From Daphnia pulex (Eukaryota > Arthropoda > Branchiopoda > Diplostraca > Daphniidae): a stretch of 64,000 nucleotides of DNA. A program made the translations under genes and the position numbers. Every line of letters begins with the position of its first letter. Positions within the stretch are counted from its first letter, which is position 1. The stretch is from contig NC_060028.1 of assembly GCF_021134715.1 (NCBI RefSeq), positions 8,283,482 through 8,347,481 of the forward strand, read 5' to 3'. The notes beneath the pieces are model-generated. The model did not search any database, was not told where the DNA came from, and saw only the letters and a program-made list of their open reading frames with translations. Below are positions 1-13,653 of the stretch, one piece after another.

Positions 1-2688
1 GGCTGACTGGAATCAAGCAGAGCAGAATAAGACTGGCCCATTTTGGGCTGCCGGTCCATGAAATGGTCGTCGCCCATATACATGCGCCAGGCTACTGCTG
101 GGCCGGCTGACTGACTGGCTGGCCAGTCTTGTCAAGGCTTTCGCCTCTCGTCTCTCTACAACAGTTTGGGCTTCTCTTTTTTGACTCTCGTAACTCGATG
201 GCCTGCTGATGCTGTTACGTATGGCCGTAGTTGTCGTTGCTGTTGTTGTTGTTGTTGCCGTCTTGCCCAGCATTTGACCTTATTCAGAGAAGAGAAGAAA
301 AGAAACGGGTCTCTCTCTTATTTTCTCTCTCTCCGTATATAGGCTACCCTACCCTAACTCACTCGAGTCACTACCCAATCAGCTGATTGGAAAGAATGGC
401 GAGCTTTAAGCAACAGCATTAGCATTAAACATCGCAGCTCTAGTCTACTTTATTAGACTCTTGGGCTCTACACGCTGCAACTAATATAGGTATGGCGCGC
501 TGTACACAACACCAAGGGGACCCAGACTTGAATGAAACTAAAGACCAACCCAAAATAACCAAATAGAATTAACACTCGGAAAGAGAAAAAGAAAGAAAAA
601 TTCAGCTTTTGGCGAATAGGAAAAGAAAAAATAGTTAAACAGCTGGTCCTGCGGCCACGTCAAAGATGGATGAGTTTGCGTCCGACTCTTTTGGCCTTTC
701 GTTGATCCGTCTTCGTTTGTCTTTCAACTGAATTGTGTGGCACTCGCATTAAATATTTAGACTGTTTAGACAGAAAAAGGAAGAAAACATTGTATAGAAA
801 CATTTGCAACTACAAGACGAAAAAGTCAACAAAAAGCGAAGGTTTGATAATAAGGTTGTTACTTAATATCCCGGCTAATAGCCTCAGAGTCCCCCGACAG
901 CTCCGTTCATATTTATCTCCACACCAAAACGCTAAACACTGGCAACAGTATTTAATATTTAAGTGTTTTCTCTTCGTCTTTGCTTTCATGTATTTCGCTC
1001 ATGTTATATTATCGCCTTTGACCATCTTTTTCTCTCTCCCTTGGCCCAAGCCTCTGAGCTATTTGGTTATTATTACGATTATTATCCGGCCGTCTAGTGA
1101 ATCCAAGATGGGATGAGACTGTAATCGTTCACAGTGATTATTATGCAAGTTTAAGCAGCTCTGCTTTCATTTGTTGGTTTATTTCTTCTTCCCGGCACAG
1201 TCGAGATGATGTCCAATGCATCAGCAATGTGTTGGATGGCTGGCCCGATCTTAGCCGGGCAGCAGCAGAGCTGCAGACGTGTTTTTCAGGTTCCAGTCAT
1301 TGCCTTATTCCATTTTTCCGTCCATTTTTGGCGGGCGGAAGGTTTCCCCCCCTTTTATCTCGTCGTCGTTGGACGGCCAGTGCGAGAAGAGACGAAGGCA
1401 ACGAGGCGCGAATGGTTAAGAAAATTTCATCAGACAAGATTGAAGAATAGGATAATAAGGAAAGAAGAAAACAACCGAAATCCGTCGCGTTCATCACCGG
1501 TACCTTTTAAAAAAGAACACGACCGATGGCAATCACCACAAGGAAATCAGCCGACGCTCATCAACTCGCGATTTGATTTTTCATCCAAGTTGGCCAAATT
1601 TCAAGCGGAATTTTCTCGATGGCGTTTTTCTGACTTTGTTGTTGTTGTTGTTGTCGCTGGCTGTTTCGCCGGCCGGGCCGAAAGGGAATAATAAGGAAAA
1701 AAAGCGAGAGGGAGACGACGAAAACCAAAAGGGAAAAACAATGGGCCATTTCGTCTGTTTGTTGATTGCGCCGAGTGGTTGGCAAGAAGAAACAAAAAAA
1801 GAGAGATCCAATCAAGCCCACAACAACAACAACAACAACAAGACTCATTTTTTTTCTTTTTATTTTTTGGGGTACTCGGATGATATTATTCATACGGTCC
1901 CTCGTTTCCCTTTTGGTTAATTCGAAAAACTGCTCAAGTTGTTTGTGGGTTGCCATTGTCAAAAGGAAAAACAAAAGAAATTTATTTCATTTATTTTTCT
2001 TTTTGGCAAGCTGGCCCCAGAGCTAGTAGGTACTTGATTCGCCGCACGAACAATCACGACCGGGCGCCATCCTCTCCTTCTACACAAAAAATTTTACGCT
2101 GGAAAAAAAACCATTGGCTATGTTGGATTTCACATTTGGTCGCAATTGATTCTCCCCAATTTGTCAACACTGTTCCAGCCACTCTTCTCACCCCCTTTGC
2201 GCCATTGGCCGGACGGTGGTAGTTGAGAAAATGTGTGACTCCAGTTTCTGTCCAAATCGTCTTTTTTAAAAAAGACTCGAGTTGTTGTTGTTGTTGCCCA
2301 ACACCAAAACGGCGGCTTGAATCTTTGACTGCGGTGTCGACTGTCGTCAAGCAGCGCAGATTCCTGTTTTTAAATGTTACACGAGTACTACGAGTATGGA
2401 TTTGCCTCTTCTTTTTTGGGGTGGGTGAGTGGTGGACTGGCACATCCTTGTGGCCATGGCCGCCGATGATGAATGGGCCAGCTGGGGAGCCAGTGCGTCT
2501 CGTGAGCCCAGCCAAAATACCTTGGACGCCTTGTTTGATTGATCCATTTTCTCCCAATATCGTTTGCCTCCCCTCGCCATTTGGCAGTCGAGAAATCGAT
2601 GAATAATCGAGGAAAAAAGAATTTGACTTTGGTTTTGTTTTAATTTTTAATTCTCCATTTTCGTTTGTGCATTTTGCAACAGGAGGTC
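1..2688. other. gene-free region upstream of the GPCR gene
   Basis: No recognisable coding sequence or RNA gene. It holds triplet tracts (GTT/AAC runs near 234-260, 1638-1653 and 1820-1841), purine-rich stretches and CT-rich stretches near 305-335. Open frames here are short and rich in Lys/Arg/Gln or homopolymers, as expected from simple repeats. It probably contains the promoter and 5' non-coding exon(s) of the GPCR gene starting at 2709. A possible acceptor (TTTTGCAACAG) ends at 2682, just before the start codon. Confidence 0.6.
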
Positions 2689-2709
2689 ATGCGTGGTGAG
2701 TGGTGGTGA
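2689..2709 (+). promoter_or_regulatory. upstream ORF overlapping the GPCR start codon
   Basis: A six-codon upstream ORF starts at ATG 2689. Its TGA stop (2707-2709) shares its last base with the ATG of the receptor at 2709, forming TGATG. This arrangement can allow termination-reinitiation, or simply dampen translation. Whether the mRNA contains it depends on the unknown transcription start and on whether an acceptor ending at 2682 is used. A GTGAGT donor-like string also lies at 2696. Confidence 0.35.
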
Positions 2710-5700
2710 TGGCCGCCGAATGGAAACTTTGGATGATGACGACGACCGTCTTACCCCTGCCACTCGTCTCTTCCTCCTCGTCAGCGTCGCATCCGCCGAC
2801 GCCGCCACTCCTGTTGCCTTCCACTTATCCACCTGATGATTACCTCCTCTCGGCCAGCTACAACAACAGCAACAACCACACGACTTGGTCCTATTACGGC
2901 GGTGGCGTCAATTCGTCGTCGTCGTGGCTGGCGACGGCCACGACCTTGTTGATGTCGACGACGACGACAAGTGGCGTCGATTCGATGGAGTCGTCGTCCT
3001 CGGAGGAGGAAGATGAGCGGTTCCCGGCCTACGTGAGTTTGCTGATGATGTTGTCGTGCGGTTTGATCCTGGTGGTGGGCCTGGTGGGCAACTGCCTCGT
3101 GCCCGTCGTCATCTGGAACAACCGCGACCTGCGCAACTCGACCAACCTCTTCCTGCTCAACCTGAGCCTGGCCGACATCCTCGTCCTCTGCGTCAGCATG
3201 CCCACCGTCCTCGTCGAGATCTACGAGCGACGCGACACCTGGATCTTTGGCAAAGTCATGTGTGAGTTTTCCAACCCAATTTTTACTATTTCCCATTATT
3301 CTGGCGGGGTTTTTTCTTACTCATTTGAATTGGTGGCGCCCACCACCCGCTGCCAAAAGATAATTATTATGGCCGGGGACCAGGTTGTTGCTGTTGTTGA
3401 GGTCGGGTTCTCTTGATGCGTTAATTGCGGCGTGAAATTATCAATGAAAGAAGAAGAAATTTTGACGTGACATTTCGACGGATTCCGCCAGCCGAAAATG
3501 CCGACACGACAAATTGAATTTCTTCCTCTCCAAATAATGAACTAATAGGGAGGGGGAAGGAGGTTAATGACGTGATGACGGCCCATTTTTTCCCCCTTTT
3601 TTTTCATTTTTAAGTGTCGTCGTTCTGCGGATATTTTTTTCTACGGTCGAATAATCGTCACAATTGCGCTGCTCCCGCCTATTATTTCGTCCAGTTTTTC
3701 TCTGACCTTTTTTACTTTTTTCTTTCTTTGTCGTGATGTGATGATATGCCGAGAAGACGGCCCTGTTGTTGTTGTTGTTGTTGTTTTTATTGGCTCGTAA
3801 ATAAAGGCGGCCGCACGACGGAATGAGCGTCCAAAGAAACTCTAATGAAATTGTCTGATGGCCCCCCGTTCCGTCTCCGACAACAACATCAACAACATCA
3901 ACTTCTTTTTGGTTGGTCTCGGCAGCTGTCTTAGTATGTATACATACCTGTTTCTTCGCCTTTTCCTTGTGGGTGAGAGAGGCGACAGAGAAGAAAAAGT
4001 GCGGAATGTGTTGGTGGCTCCTTGCTCGAGATCCAATCGACCAAGGAACACCCAAAAGGAGCCAACAGAAAAAATGCGCACACCTTTGAGCTTTTTATTT
4101 CATTTCATTTTGATTTTTCGCTCCTTTTTCAATGGCAGCAGAGGAACACGGGCGGGCGGTTGTCAATGAGCCGGGACAGAACCGGTTTGCACACAGTTGT
4201 GCACTAGTCCTGCCTGCCATTGTCGTCGTGCATAAATCAAATCGTAGGGGGGGGGGGAAGATTGCAGCCCTGATCATTCGGGGGCTTCAATGTCGACCAC
4301 ACACAACGTCGACAGATAGGCAACTGGCAACTGCTGTCGTCACCGTTGATTTCTCTTCTTCTTTTTTGCGCCGCAATCGTCAAAAAGTCAAAACAATCTC
4401 GAGTCTCCAAAGTCAAATGGACGACGACAACAAGTCGATGCCGTGTGAAGAGGCGATCGCACGAGATGCCAAGTCGCTCACGCACGTGTCCCTCAACACC
4501 TTGGCATAGACGCACATTGGATGTTGTCCGCTTGATTTCTTCCGCACTCTGACGTGCCCGCCTTTCCATATCGACGTCAAAAAAGTTTCCTTTTTCAATC
4601 GCTCCGTTGGTTTGTTGTTGTTTGTTGTTGGCGGTTGGCGGCTGTTGGTTCCATGTTTCCGCTAATCTACAAGATGACGTTGTGTTTATTAGACAGAAAC
4701 TCGTTGTCTTGGATAGTAGTAGTAGCTGGCTGCTGGCCGATCGCCCGCCGGGACTATCTGGCCAGCAGTTGCGTAGCTCCTGGATATGTCCAGCATTTCA
4801 TCAACAGAGTCTGAAGAGAAAGAAAGAAATAGAGTCTATAGACCTGTGGATTGGCCGCCCCCCGTCTGGCGTGCTAGTGTGCTGGTTGTTGTTGCCCCAA
4901 CTGCAGAGACTCATCATCACGTCAATAACATTAGACAAGAGCCAACTTCTTATTAAACATCGATTAGGGCTGCAGCAACAGCAGCAGGGTCGGCTCCTAT
5001 TGCGAGCCGCTCGGTAAATAGTCGTGGCCGCCAGATGAGAGCCGGAACCCTCATAACCGACGTCATTTCCTGTGTGTGCACTGCAATCTCTCCTCCTTCT
5101 CTCTCTCTCTCTGTTCAAGTTTGTTGATTTATTTACAGTCGAGAGTTGGGATGGACTAGGTAGTCGGCGGTGGTACAACAACATCAACAACAACAACTCG
5201 AAAGAAAAAAGAGTGACGAGATAGAAAGATGGGGGGTGGAGTGAATCATGCTTATCCGGCGGCGTTTTTTCTTTTTTAGAAAAATCAAAATTCTATTTCA
5301 TCTCACAGTAATTCTCATCTCCAAAAAGGAAATCTCTTTTTCTTTTTCTCTGGTTATTTTGTCGACGTCACGATTGGCCATTGGTCGTTTGTGTGTGTTC
5401 GTGAACACAAAATTTGTGACGTTCAAAAGACGCATTCACGCATTTTTTTTTGGGCCCGGCAGCCAGCAAAAAGCCGCGCGGCAGACTTGTGTGTGTCGTT
5501 TGGATATTTTGAATCGTTTTGGCATGTGAAATAAGGTCCCGTCCGTTTGACGACGGAAGAATAGAGGCGAATCGACTTTTTTCTTTGGTGGGCGGCGGGC
5601 TGAGATCATTGGGTCGATGCCGTCGTCCCCTTTTGTCGAGTCTCGGGACGACTATCGGCAATTGCACGTGGAACGATGACGGCGCAGACATTGGTGAAAT

Positions 5701-8700
5701 GGCCATCGACCGGCAAACGGCAAACGAAAAAATCGGGGACGGATCGAACAATAATCGAATGACGAATGCCAATGAGTTGACGCCGGGTCACGGCATGATG
5801 CCGCTCGTCATCCTGAGCTCCTTGTCAAGTCGCTGGCCGGCCCAGGAGGTTATTCCTTGCCACAGCGAAAACAACCCAAACCCAGTCTCAGTGGATTTAT
5901 GGTAGTGCTGACCCTTGAATTCCACCATTTGTCGTCTTCTTTTTCTTGGCCACTTTTGACTGTGTATGGAGACCGCACCGCTCGACGTTGGCCAAAGTCA
6001 TTTGTTTTTCTTGTTGTCTTGTCGTTGTAAACGCACCACCAACATCTATGACACGCAGGGCCAGCAACAAACAAACAAACAAACGCTGACGCCTCTGCCC
6101 AAAACTCGCCCGCCGCTGTGGACGGACAAGACAAAAAAAAAGAAACGGGGCGCGGACGCCCAGGTGTGGCCGTGTGTCGGCGTCTATTGCAGTAGCCAAA
6201 GAGAAAAATAAAAATAAAAAGAGTTGTGAATGTGCACTGGGAAAATCTTTTGACTCGCCTGGCCCGTCATATAAAGTGGAGGGGGGGAAACAGCGAAACC
6301 AGAAAAGACAATAAGACAAATCGCTTTTGAATGTGTGTGACATTACGAATAAGAGAGAGAGAAATAGAGAAAAACTGGCTGGCTGCATCAGTCGCTTTTT
6401 GATATCAGCTCAGAGATGAAAACAAACTGATTGCACAGGTTTCCACAGTTGCAGTAGACGATGCCTGGACCTGATTATTTTATGATTGCGAGACAACTGT
6501 CAGACCGCCCGGCTATGGCCATTTTTTGTGTTTGTGTGTGTCCCACGTCAGAGAGACCCAGTAACTTTTTCGTTCTCTTTTCTTTAAAGCGAAACACATT
6601 TTTTGCTGGGCCAAATGACTCATCCATCATTCGCCGGCGCCGTGAATTTTGGCTAGGCAACTCGGACACCAAATGTTGTTGTTGTTGTTGTTGTTCTTTG
6701 CTGGTTGTTCATCCTCCGCTTCGATCAATTGATGGAACGATTTTTGAATGTCGAATCAAGTCAAAACTTTGTTTTTTTTTTTCTTTGGAGATTTTCGGGA
6801 GGTTGTTGAACTTTGTGCCTCGGCTGATGTGGTTGTACAACTACCACACGACGTACAGTATGTGTACGGGTCGAAAGACACCAATTCTTTTTTTCCTCTT
6901 TCTACCTCTTGCCTGTTGCTTTCTCCTCTTCAGAGTTAAATCTTTGGATGGGTAGTCTCTTCTTGTTTATTTGAATGCTGAAATTTGAATGATAACTCGT
7001 ATCCATCATCCGACGCTGATGGCGAAACGGATAGAACCCAGTTGGTAGTTGTAGGCCATCGCCAGCTATAAGACACCACGACGATTTGATCTCATGCATG
7101 AAATTGGTGTTTGGTGGTAGTCGAAGAAAGAAATCCAAAATCACCAAGGTGTCGGAGAGAATAAAGAGGCCAAGAATTCAAACAAAAAAAGAAAAGAAAA
7201 GAAAAGAAGACTACGGTAATTCATTTCTCAGTAGCAGCTCCTCTTTTGGCTTTTCTTTTTCGATGAATATCTCAGCATCAAGTCAATTCCGGCCATCCAC
7301 CACCACTCATGGGTGTGCTGTTGTTGTTACTGTTGTTCGCTTCAGGATAACGACGTGTATACTTTTGATCGTTTGGCCTCCTCCCGTCACACGCAACCGA
7401 CGGCTGCTGTTGCCGCCTGCCTCTAATGCGCAGAAATGCCAATCGCCTTTTAGAATAGAAAAACTCGTCTTGACACAACCCGTCCGGCACGAGCGCCGGG
7501 CACCCACGTCGGATCGGGTTGTCTTCGTCGTAGTTTTCGTCGTCGGTTTGGGATATCTGTTGATCGAGTGCGAGAGACGGGAATTGGCCGCGGGGATGAT
7601 TATGATGACGTTGTTTTTCAGATGGGCATTTCTCTGCTGCTGCTGGGCGATGTGATCAAAGTGGGCCGGAAAACTCTGCTGCGCCCAAGCCCCTTATTCA
7701 TTTGGCGGCACCTCCCTAGTTCGTAGTCCGTAGTGTAGTAATGATCACATAGTCTTGTATACTCTGTATATACTCTGTATAGTGCAGTTGGGTAAAAAGG
7801 TGGAATCGCATTAAGCTGCCAGACCCCCCGGGGTAATGGGCTGTACTATACAATACACCGAAATAAAAGAAATGAGGGGGGTAAAACAACAAAACAAAAC
7901 CACAAAAGTATTAAGTAAAGTAAATTAGAGTATCGCAAAAATAAAAAGAGCTGCACGTTGGAAATCGAATTAGACCGTACTACACGTATTCACTTATTTC
8001 TAGTTACACCTCTCGGCCGTTGAGGAGATGATTGCGTTACCTCAGCAGGAGGAGGTCGCCATTTGGAGAATAGGCCAAACCAACACGGAAAGGGAAATTT
8101 GTTTATTCTCTTATATTCGCCACATAAAAACAATAATAAATCATCATCATCGTAATGCAGTTTGCGGTGAGTGCAGCAGCTGGGCAGGGCGAATTCCACC
8201 CACTCTGGCCATTTGTCTCTGCAGAGTTTTGACATTTTCTTTCTGGGTATTTCATTAGTAGTCGTCATCGGTTGAGCAGCGATGACAGACGAGAATTCCA
8301 ATCATCTTTCGATTTCATTTAGTCGAATCATTTTCCCCTCCGCAGTAATGCCGTGAATGTCGCTCTGCTCAGGCCGCCGTGGAATCCCTGGCCCAATCAA
8401 TTTTCCCTCGACTGTTCCAATTCGATGGCCATGACCAAAAAGGCCGCGATCGACTCCGACGAGCCTCTCTCTCTATTCTTCTCCTCCGACTAATAACACG
8501 ACTAATCACTGCCCTCGAGTCTATTTCACCGATTTATGATGAAAAAAAAATGAAAAATGGAAAAACTGGGCGAACGAAAGGAAATGAATTTCACTGGCCT
8601 GGCGTTGTGGCGTGTGTGCCAGTTTGACGGGAGAAGGGATGGATGGAATTTTGGTTAAAAAGAAATTCCATTGGCGCTCAGCACTCTCCATCCGGGTCTT

Positions 8701-11700
8701 TCTCCTTTAGAATTTTGTTCTTTACCTTTTTTACCTTTTTTCTTCTGCTCACGCACACGCACACTGAGCACTGCACACGCACGCCGACTTTATTTGTGAA
8801 GGCGAAACCCCCCTCCGTCGAATCCCCTGGCCTTTTCTTCACGGGATGGAATTAGGAATTAGCATTTTCGTGTCAGCCTCGGTACCTTTTTCTTCTTCTT
8901 TTTGGCTCATTTTTTCGTTGGGGGGAGAATAAAAGAAGAGACGACCGCAAAGAAAAGAATGAAAAAGAGCCTTACTCTAGTCGTTATTTCAGTCGTAGTA
9001 GGTACCACTCAATTTCCTCGACGGTGAGAAAAGTGCAGTGAGACACGAGCAGGACAACCGACGACCATTTCGATCGGTTCATAATAATATTCGGGTTGGG
9101 TTCTGTTACGCGTTTGCCCATTTCCAAATCAATCACACACAATTTTCATCCTCATCGAAATTTTCAACATTTTTCTTCATTCCATTTTTAGAAAGTTCTT
9201 TTTTTAGAAGTGGGTTTGCCGTGTTGGGTCAGAGCTGGGCAATGGGCTGGCTGGCTGGCCGGCGGTGCATTATGCCGATGCGATAATAATAGTGTGAACT
9301 CACACACAAAGGGGGTCTTTTTCTTCTTCTTCTTTCTTGTTGTGTTTTTATGGCCGTGTTTTACAACGCGACGACACAGTGAGAAGGACGAGTCGACTTG
9401 GTGGTGCGAGTCATAAAAATCTTGGCGATAGTTTGAAAATGGCAACGGCTTTTTAATCAGGGAATAAATTCCATCCGATGGAAAATGAGCCAGCACCGCT
9501 CAGTTGAGACTTGACTGCAATCATAACACAAGTCTTTTAAAAATCGATTTCATTTCATCGCCCAGTCGCCCAGCCATAAAAGAAAACACACACACACAGC
9601 CAAAAGTCTATTTGCATATCGTTTCATCGCCGCATTTTTGCTCCTTTTTATTTTTCTTTTTACATTTCCAATATTTGATCAACACTCTTTTAATATTGAT
9701 TTGATGGCATTTTCTTGTTTTTTCTTCTTCTCTCCAAAGGTAAATTGGTGCCGTTCGTGGAATTGACGGTGGCCCACGCCTCGGTGTTGACTATCTTGGC
9801 CATCTCCTTCGAGCGCTACTACGTCATCACCCGTCCGCTGAGGGCCGGCTACACTTGCACCCGCATGAGAGCCCTTTTCATCATCCTGGCCATTTGGGTC
9901 CTCGGATGCATCACCTCCAGGTAAAAACAACAAACAAAATTCGGTAGAATTCGGCTTTCCCTATGCTCCGACTTTGTTTGTCTTCACGTCCATTAAACAA
10001 CTGCGAACGTCGTTCACACCCACCGGTCGAGAAAGGGGGGAGCACTGGGTATATAACCATTTATTAACTTTATTTTGTGTGTGTGCCTGGCCATCGCGGG
10101 ACTCTTTGTTTCCTCCTTTTTGTTGAATTGTGTAAACAAAATCAAAATGAATGGAGAGAGATGACGCATGGCGCCATCAGCTGTTGAATTTTTCCCAATC
10201 AAAAGTCATAATGGTGGGTGGGAGGGGCTTCACGACCGATACATCACCGGACGAAACTTTTCTTTTTATTTTTTGAATTTTTTTTGTTGGCGCCGTGAGT
10301 CGCTGGGCAATTTTCAGCGTCCGTGTTTTCCCGTTTTGATTAGAAAAATTTAATTTGAAAAGAATGAGGAAAGTTTGTGAGTTGTTATCCCGGTACAAAG
10401 GAAAAAAGGTCGTGAGGAGAACGGGCGCAACCCCTCACCACCATTTCTCTCTCTCCTTTTGAAATGGCGTAGGAGTTGACGACCGTCGTACATTCATCAC
10501 GTTGCATCCCATTCGGATGTTTTCCCCTTTTCGTCGTCTTTGACTTTTCGTTGGCGCCGGGCACCGGCCAAAAGAGCGGGACCACTCGAATCATCTTCCC
10601 AGTGGGTTTTTTCTGTTGTGTTGCCCGGACGATTAGATGGACGGCATGTGGACGGACGGTCGAAACAGACCATCATCATTACGTTGATGATGATGATCAT
10701 TAACTCTGCAATCTTACCTGTCCTCTAGGAGGGGGCAGGGGAGTCGTCATTAGAGGAGCCGGCCCGGAGAGACGGGCAACCCGTCAACTTTTTGACTCTC
10801 GTTCGCCTTCATCTTCTTCTCCTCTTTGGTTTTTTTGACGTTCCGAAAAAGTCAGTCGGCGGTTGGCCATTTTTTATCCCGCGGTCGCCGTCATCTTCTT
10901 GGCGCCCTGGACGCACAAATTCCTTTCCCTTTTTTCTTTTTCATTTTTCTTCTGTTTTCTTGTGCGTCTCGTCAAAGGCTTTTGATTGATGGCATTTGGC
11001 TGTGACTTTGGGTTGGCGACCACGCCCTAAAAGGTGGGAAATGATTGACGTTCCGTCGATATCGTGCCGCTACTCGTTTGTGTGTCCAGGGTCCAGTCAT
11101 CAACCCAAACTCAAAGGGGGAGTGAAGGGGTGGCAAACGAAAAACTTTTTTGGCTGCGGTTGGCGAAAGAACTGCCTAACGAACGGACGGACGAGATGAC
11201 GTCAAACGAGATTGAAGCGTCTCTCTTTTCGGCTTGATCTTCTTCTTATCAGTTACAGGACAACTTTTGAAGGAGGCGACGTGAACGCAGGGGGAGAGAG
11301 ACCTTGATTCGTAAATCACTTTACGGTCTCATCCAGCATTGGCCCAGCACCCTGAGGGCTGCTGCCCAGATGCCGCCGTGTGCGTCTCGTGAGTCGGCCA
11401 ACGTTTGACAGTCGCCAATTTGAATTGTTGACGTGCCAAAAATTTCAAAAACTGCCCACCCGTTTTGGCTTCTTTTTTCAATTTGTTAAATGCGCAGTGA
11501 GTGAGACCCCAGGTCCAGTCGAGAGCCACAGGAGCAATTTGAGTGGCTGCTGGTGATTTCCTTCTTTTGCTCGGCGGTGGTCATCGCGTCGGCGCCAGAT
11601 GGAACCCGCCAGAGACTCACCCCAATGTCATTGCGTTTTCTCGACAATTCACCGGCAATTTATTTCTTCTTTCCATTTCTATTTTTTTGATCGGATGAAA

Positions 11701-13653
11701 AACAAGACGCCAAAATGTCTTGGCCCCATGAACTGGCGAGTCATGTTTCACACACTATACGCCGGCCCATTATGATTCCTCACGTGATTTATTCCTGTTC
11801 AAATTGAACTGCCAAGCCGACGGCGTTGAAAACAGTGGCCGACAGCAGCTACTGCCACTGCATCCGGCATCCATTGAGAGAGAGAGAGGGGGGGGGGTAT
11901 GGCCAAAGAGAGTGTTGTATAGTCGCCCGACTAGTATAGTGAGAGTGTTGGTGGTTGTTATTGGGGTGGCGGATATGTGGATATTCCCCCCACCGGCTCT
12001 TTTTTTTATTCCGTGCGTGTGTGTCGATATCCATCGACGACTAGGACGATGTTTATACTCGACTCGGACTGGATTCGCTTTCGGCTGTTTTGGCTCTTTT
12101 TGGCTCATGGCGTCGTGTGTGGGCTGGGCTCAGATGGCGGCCGCCCAGCGCTCTATCCGTACAGCAGCAGCAGGGGGGGTCATTCCGAGCGGAACGTGAT
12201 GAAACTACTCCACGAGCTACTCCACTACTACCGACTACTTAACCGATCCCGTGTTGAGGATTTCGTCGGGCTGGGCTGGGTTGGGTTGGGGTGAAACCTT
12301 TTTCATTTCTTTTTGTTTGTTGTTTTTCCTATTTCTTTCTTCATATTCTCTTACCTCATTGCAGTCCCATGTTGTTCCTGGCCAACTATTTGGAAGCCGA
12401 CGAGAACACGGCAGGATCGTCTGCCGGCTGCGTGACGCAGGCCAACACGTTCTGGTCGGTTTTCTACTACATCGCCGCCATTTGCCTCTTCTTCTTGTTG
12501 CCCTTGATCGTCCTCGTCCTCATCTACTCCGTCATCGCCCGTCACTTGGTCGCCGATCCCTGCACCGCCTCCAATCATCGCATCCAGGTGAAATTCTCTT
12601 TCTCCCATTTTTCGTTTTTTTCTTGACTGGCAACGGATGGCAACTGGCGCAGCCCACACGCGGCGCAAACGTCGTTGACATTCATCGGCGGCCAAAACGG
12701 CCGTGCCGCCAAACGGGCCTAAAAAAGAGAAAAGGAAACTGACCTGCTGTTTACAACCTGGATGGAATTTTTTATTGTGGTCGAGTCGTGGGTCGGATAT
12801 CAAACGCATCCGACTCGAACTCGTATGGTGACGTCCAAGAATTTCCCTCCACTCGTACACGCCGACGTGTAGAAATCGAATCATTGACGCCATCATGTCC
12901 GAATGTTGTTTACAAGTTTGTTTTTGTCTGGATGTGAACAGGTGCAAACGTCGGCGTCGGTGGCGGCCGGAACGGATCACGTCAACCCCAACTTGCGGGC
13001 CCGTCGCCAGGTATAATCGTCACCTGAATGAAATTAATGAATGAATCATAAATCATTATTAATTCGACGCACAGGTGGTGTCGATGCTGGGCACGGTGGT
13101 CGTCTTCTTCTTCATCTGCCTCTTGCCCTTCAAGATCTTCACGTTGTGGTTCATCCTGACGTCGGACGAGGACATCCAGATGATGGGACCCGAGACGTAC
13201 TACCACGTGCTCAACTTTTGTCGAGTCATGTTCTACCTCAATTCCGCCATCAATCCCATCCTCTACAACGTCATGTCATCCAAATTCCGGACGGCCTTCC
13301 TCAAAGCCCTTGGCTTCACGTGGGCCGGCCGGCGCAAGCGGCTCCTGCGCCACCTCAGCCGCCAGAGCACCTTCAACACCACCACCACGTCCGGCACGGC
13401 CTCACACTCGGCCACCACCAGCAACAGTGAGCACCAGCTCATCAAGCGGATGACCAAGGAGGATCTCCTGGCGGCCGCCAACAGTCCCCGACCCGTCCTG
13501 CAAAAGTACGGACGCCAGGGCAGTTGCACCGCCGCCAACCGGGCGTCCAGCAAACCTCTGCTGACGGCCACTCTCTCGACCACGTCCCACACCAGCGTCG
13601 TCAATCCGACCGAATCCTCGTCGTCTGCACACCACACAGACAGTCACGTCTGA
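2709..13653 (+). CDS. ETHR: ecdysis-triggering hormone receptor-like class A GPCR
   Basis: Predicted exons 2709-3261, 9740-9920, 12365-12587, 12942-13010 and 13075-13653 join in frame to about 534 aa. All junctions are GT-AG. The first ATG of the frame is at 2709; the two GTG codons before it are not used. The N-terminus is long, Ser/Thr-rich and has N-glycosylation sites. Seven hydrophobic segments follow. TM1 contains GNxxV, TM2 has NLSLADILVL, and TM3 runs from the conserved Cys through VPFVELTVAHASVLTILAIS to an ERY box. TM7 carries NSAINPILY. The TM2/TM3 wording is that of arthropod ETH receptors, which bind the peptides that trigger ecdysis behaviour and signal through Gq/calcium. The C-terminal tail is Ser/Thr- and His-rich. 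TM6 has FFICLLPF instead of the usual CWxP. Insect ETHR makes A and B forms from alternative 3' exons, and I found only one 3' end here. A related neuropeptide receptor is the main alternative. Confidence 0.85.
3262..9739 (+). other. large first coding intron of the GPCR gene
   Basis: This 6.5-kb intron opens with GTGAGT and closes with TCTCCAAAG. It contains no reading frame I trust. It is rich in GTT/GTC triplets, T-runs and G-runs (a run of G at about 4248-4257). Introns of this size stand out against the 55-110 nt introns elsewhere in the window, so regulatory elements are likely, but none can be named from sequence alone. Confidence 0.6.
9921..12364 (+). other. second large intron of the GPCR gene
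   Basis: A 2.4-kb intron with GTAAAA donor and TTGCAG acceptor. No coding sequence recognised. It includes a GA/G-rich tract near 11876-11898 (GAGAGAGAGAG followed by a run of G) and CT-rich stretches. The third intron (12588-12941, 354 nt) is also free of recognisable features. Confidence 0.6.

Noticed and set aside
2781-3296. 171-codon antisense frame over the first GPCR exon
   Set aside because: It is the GC-rich mirror of a real membrane-protein exon, and the translation is low-complexity without motifs.
5519-5905. 128-codon frame in the first GPCR intron
   Set aside because: No recognisable motif and no fitting splice partner in phase with the receptor; treated as chance.
12351-12980. 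209-codon minus-strand frame over GPCR exons 3-4
   Set aside because: Antisense shadow of the receptor exons, no domain, Arg/Asp-rich composition.
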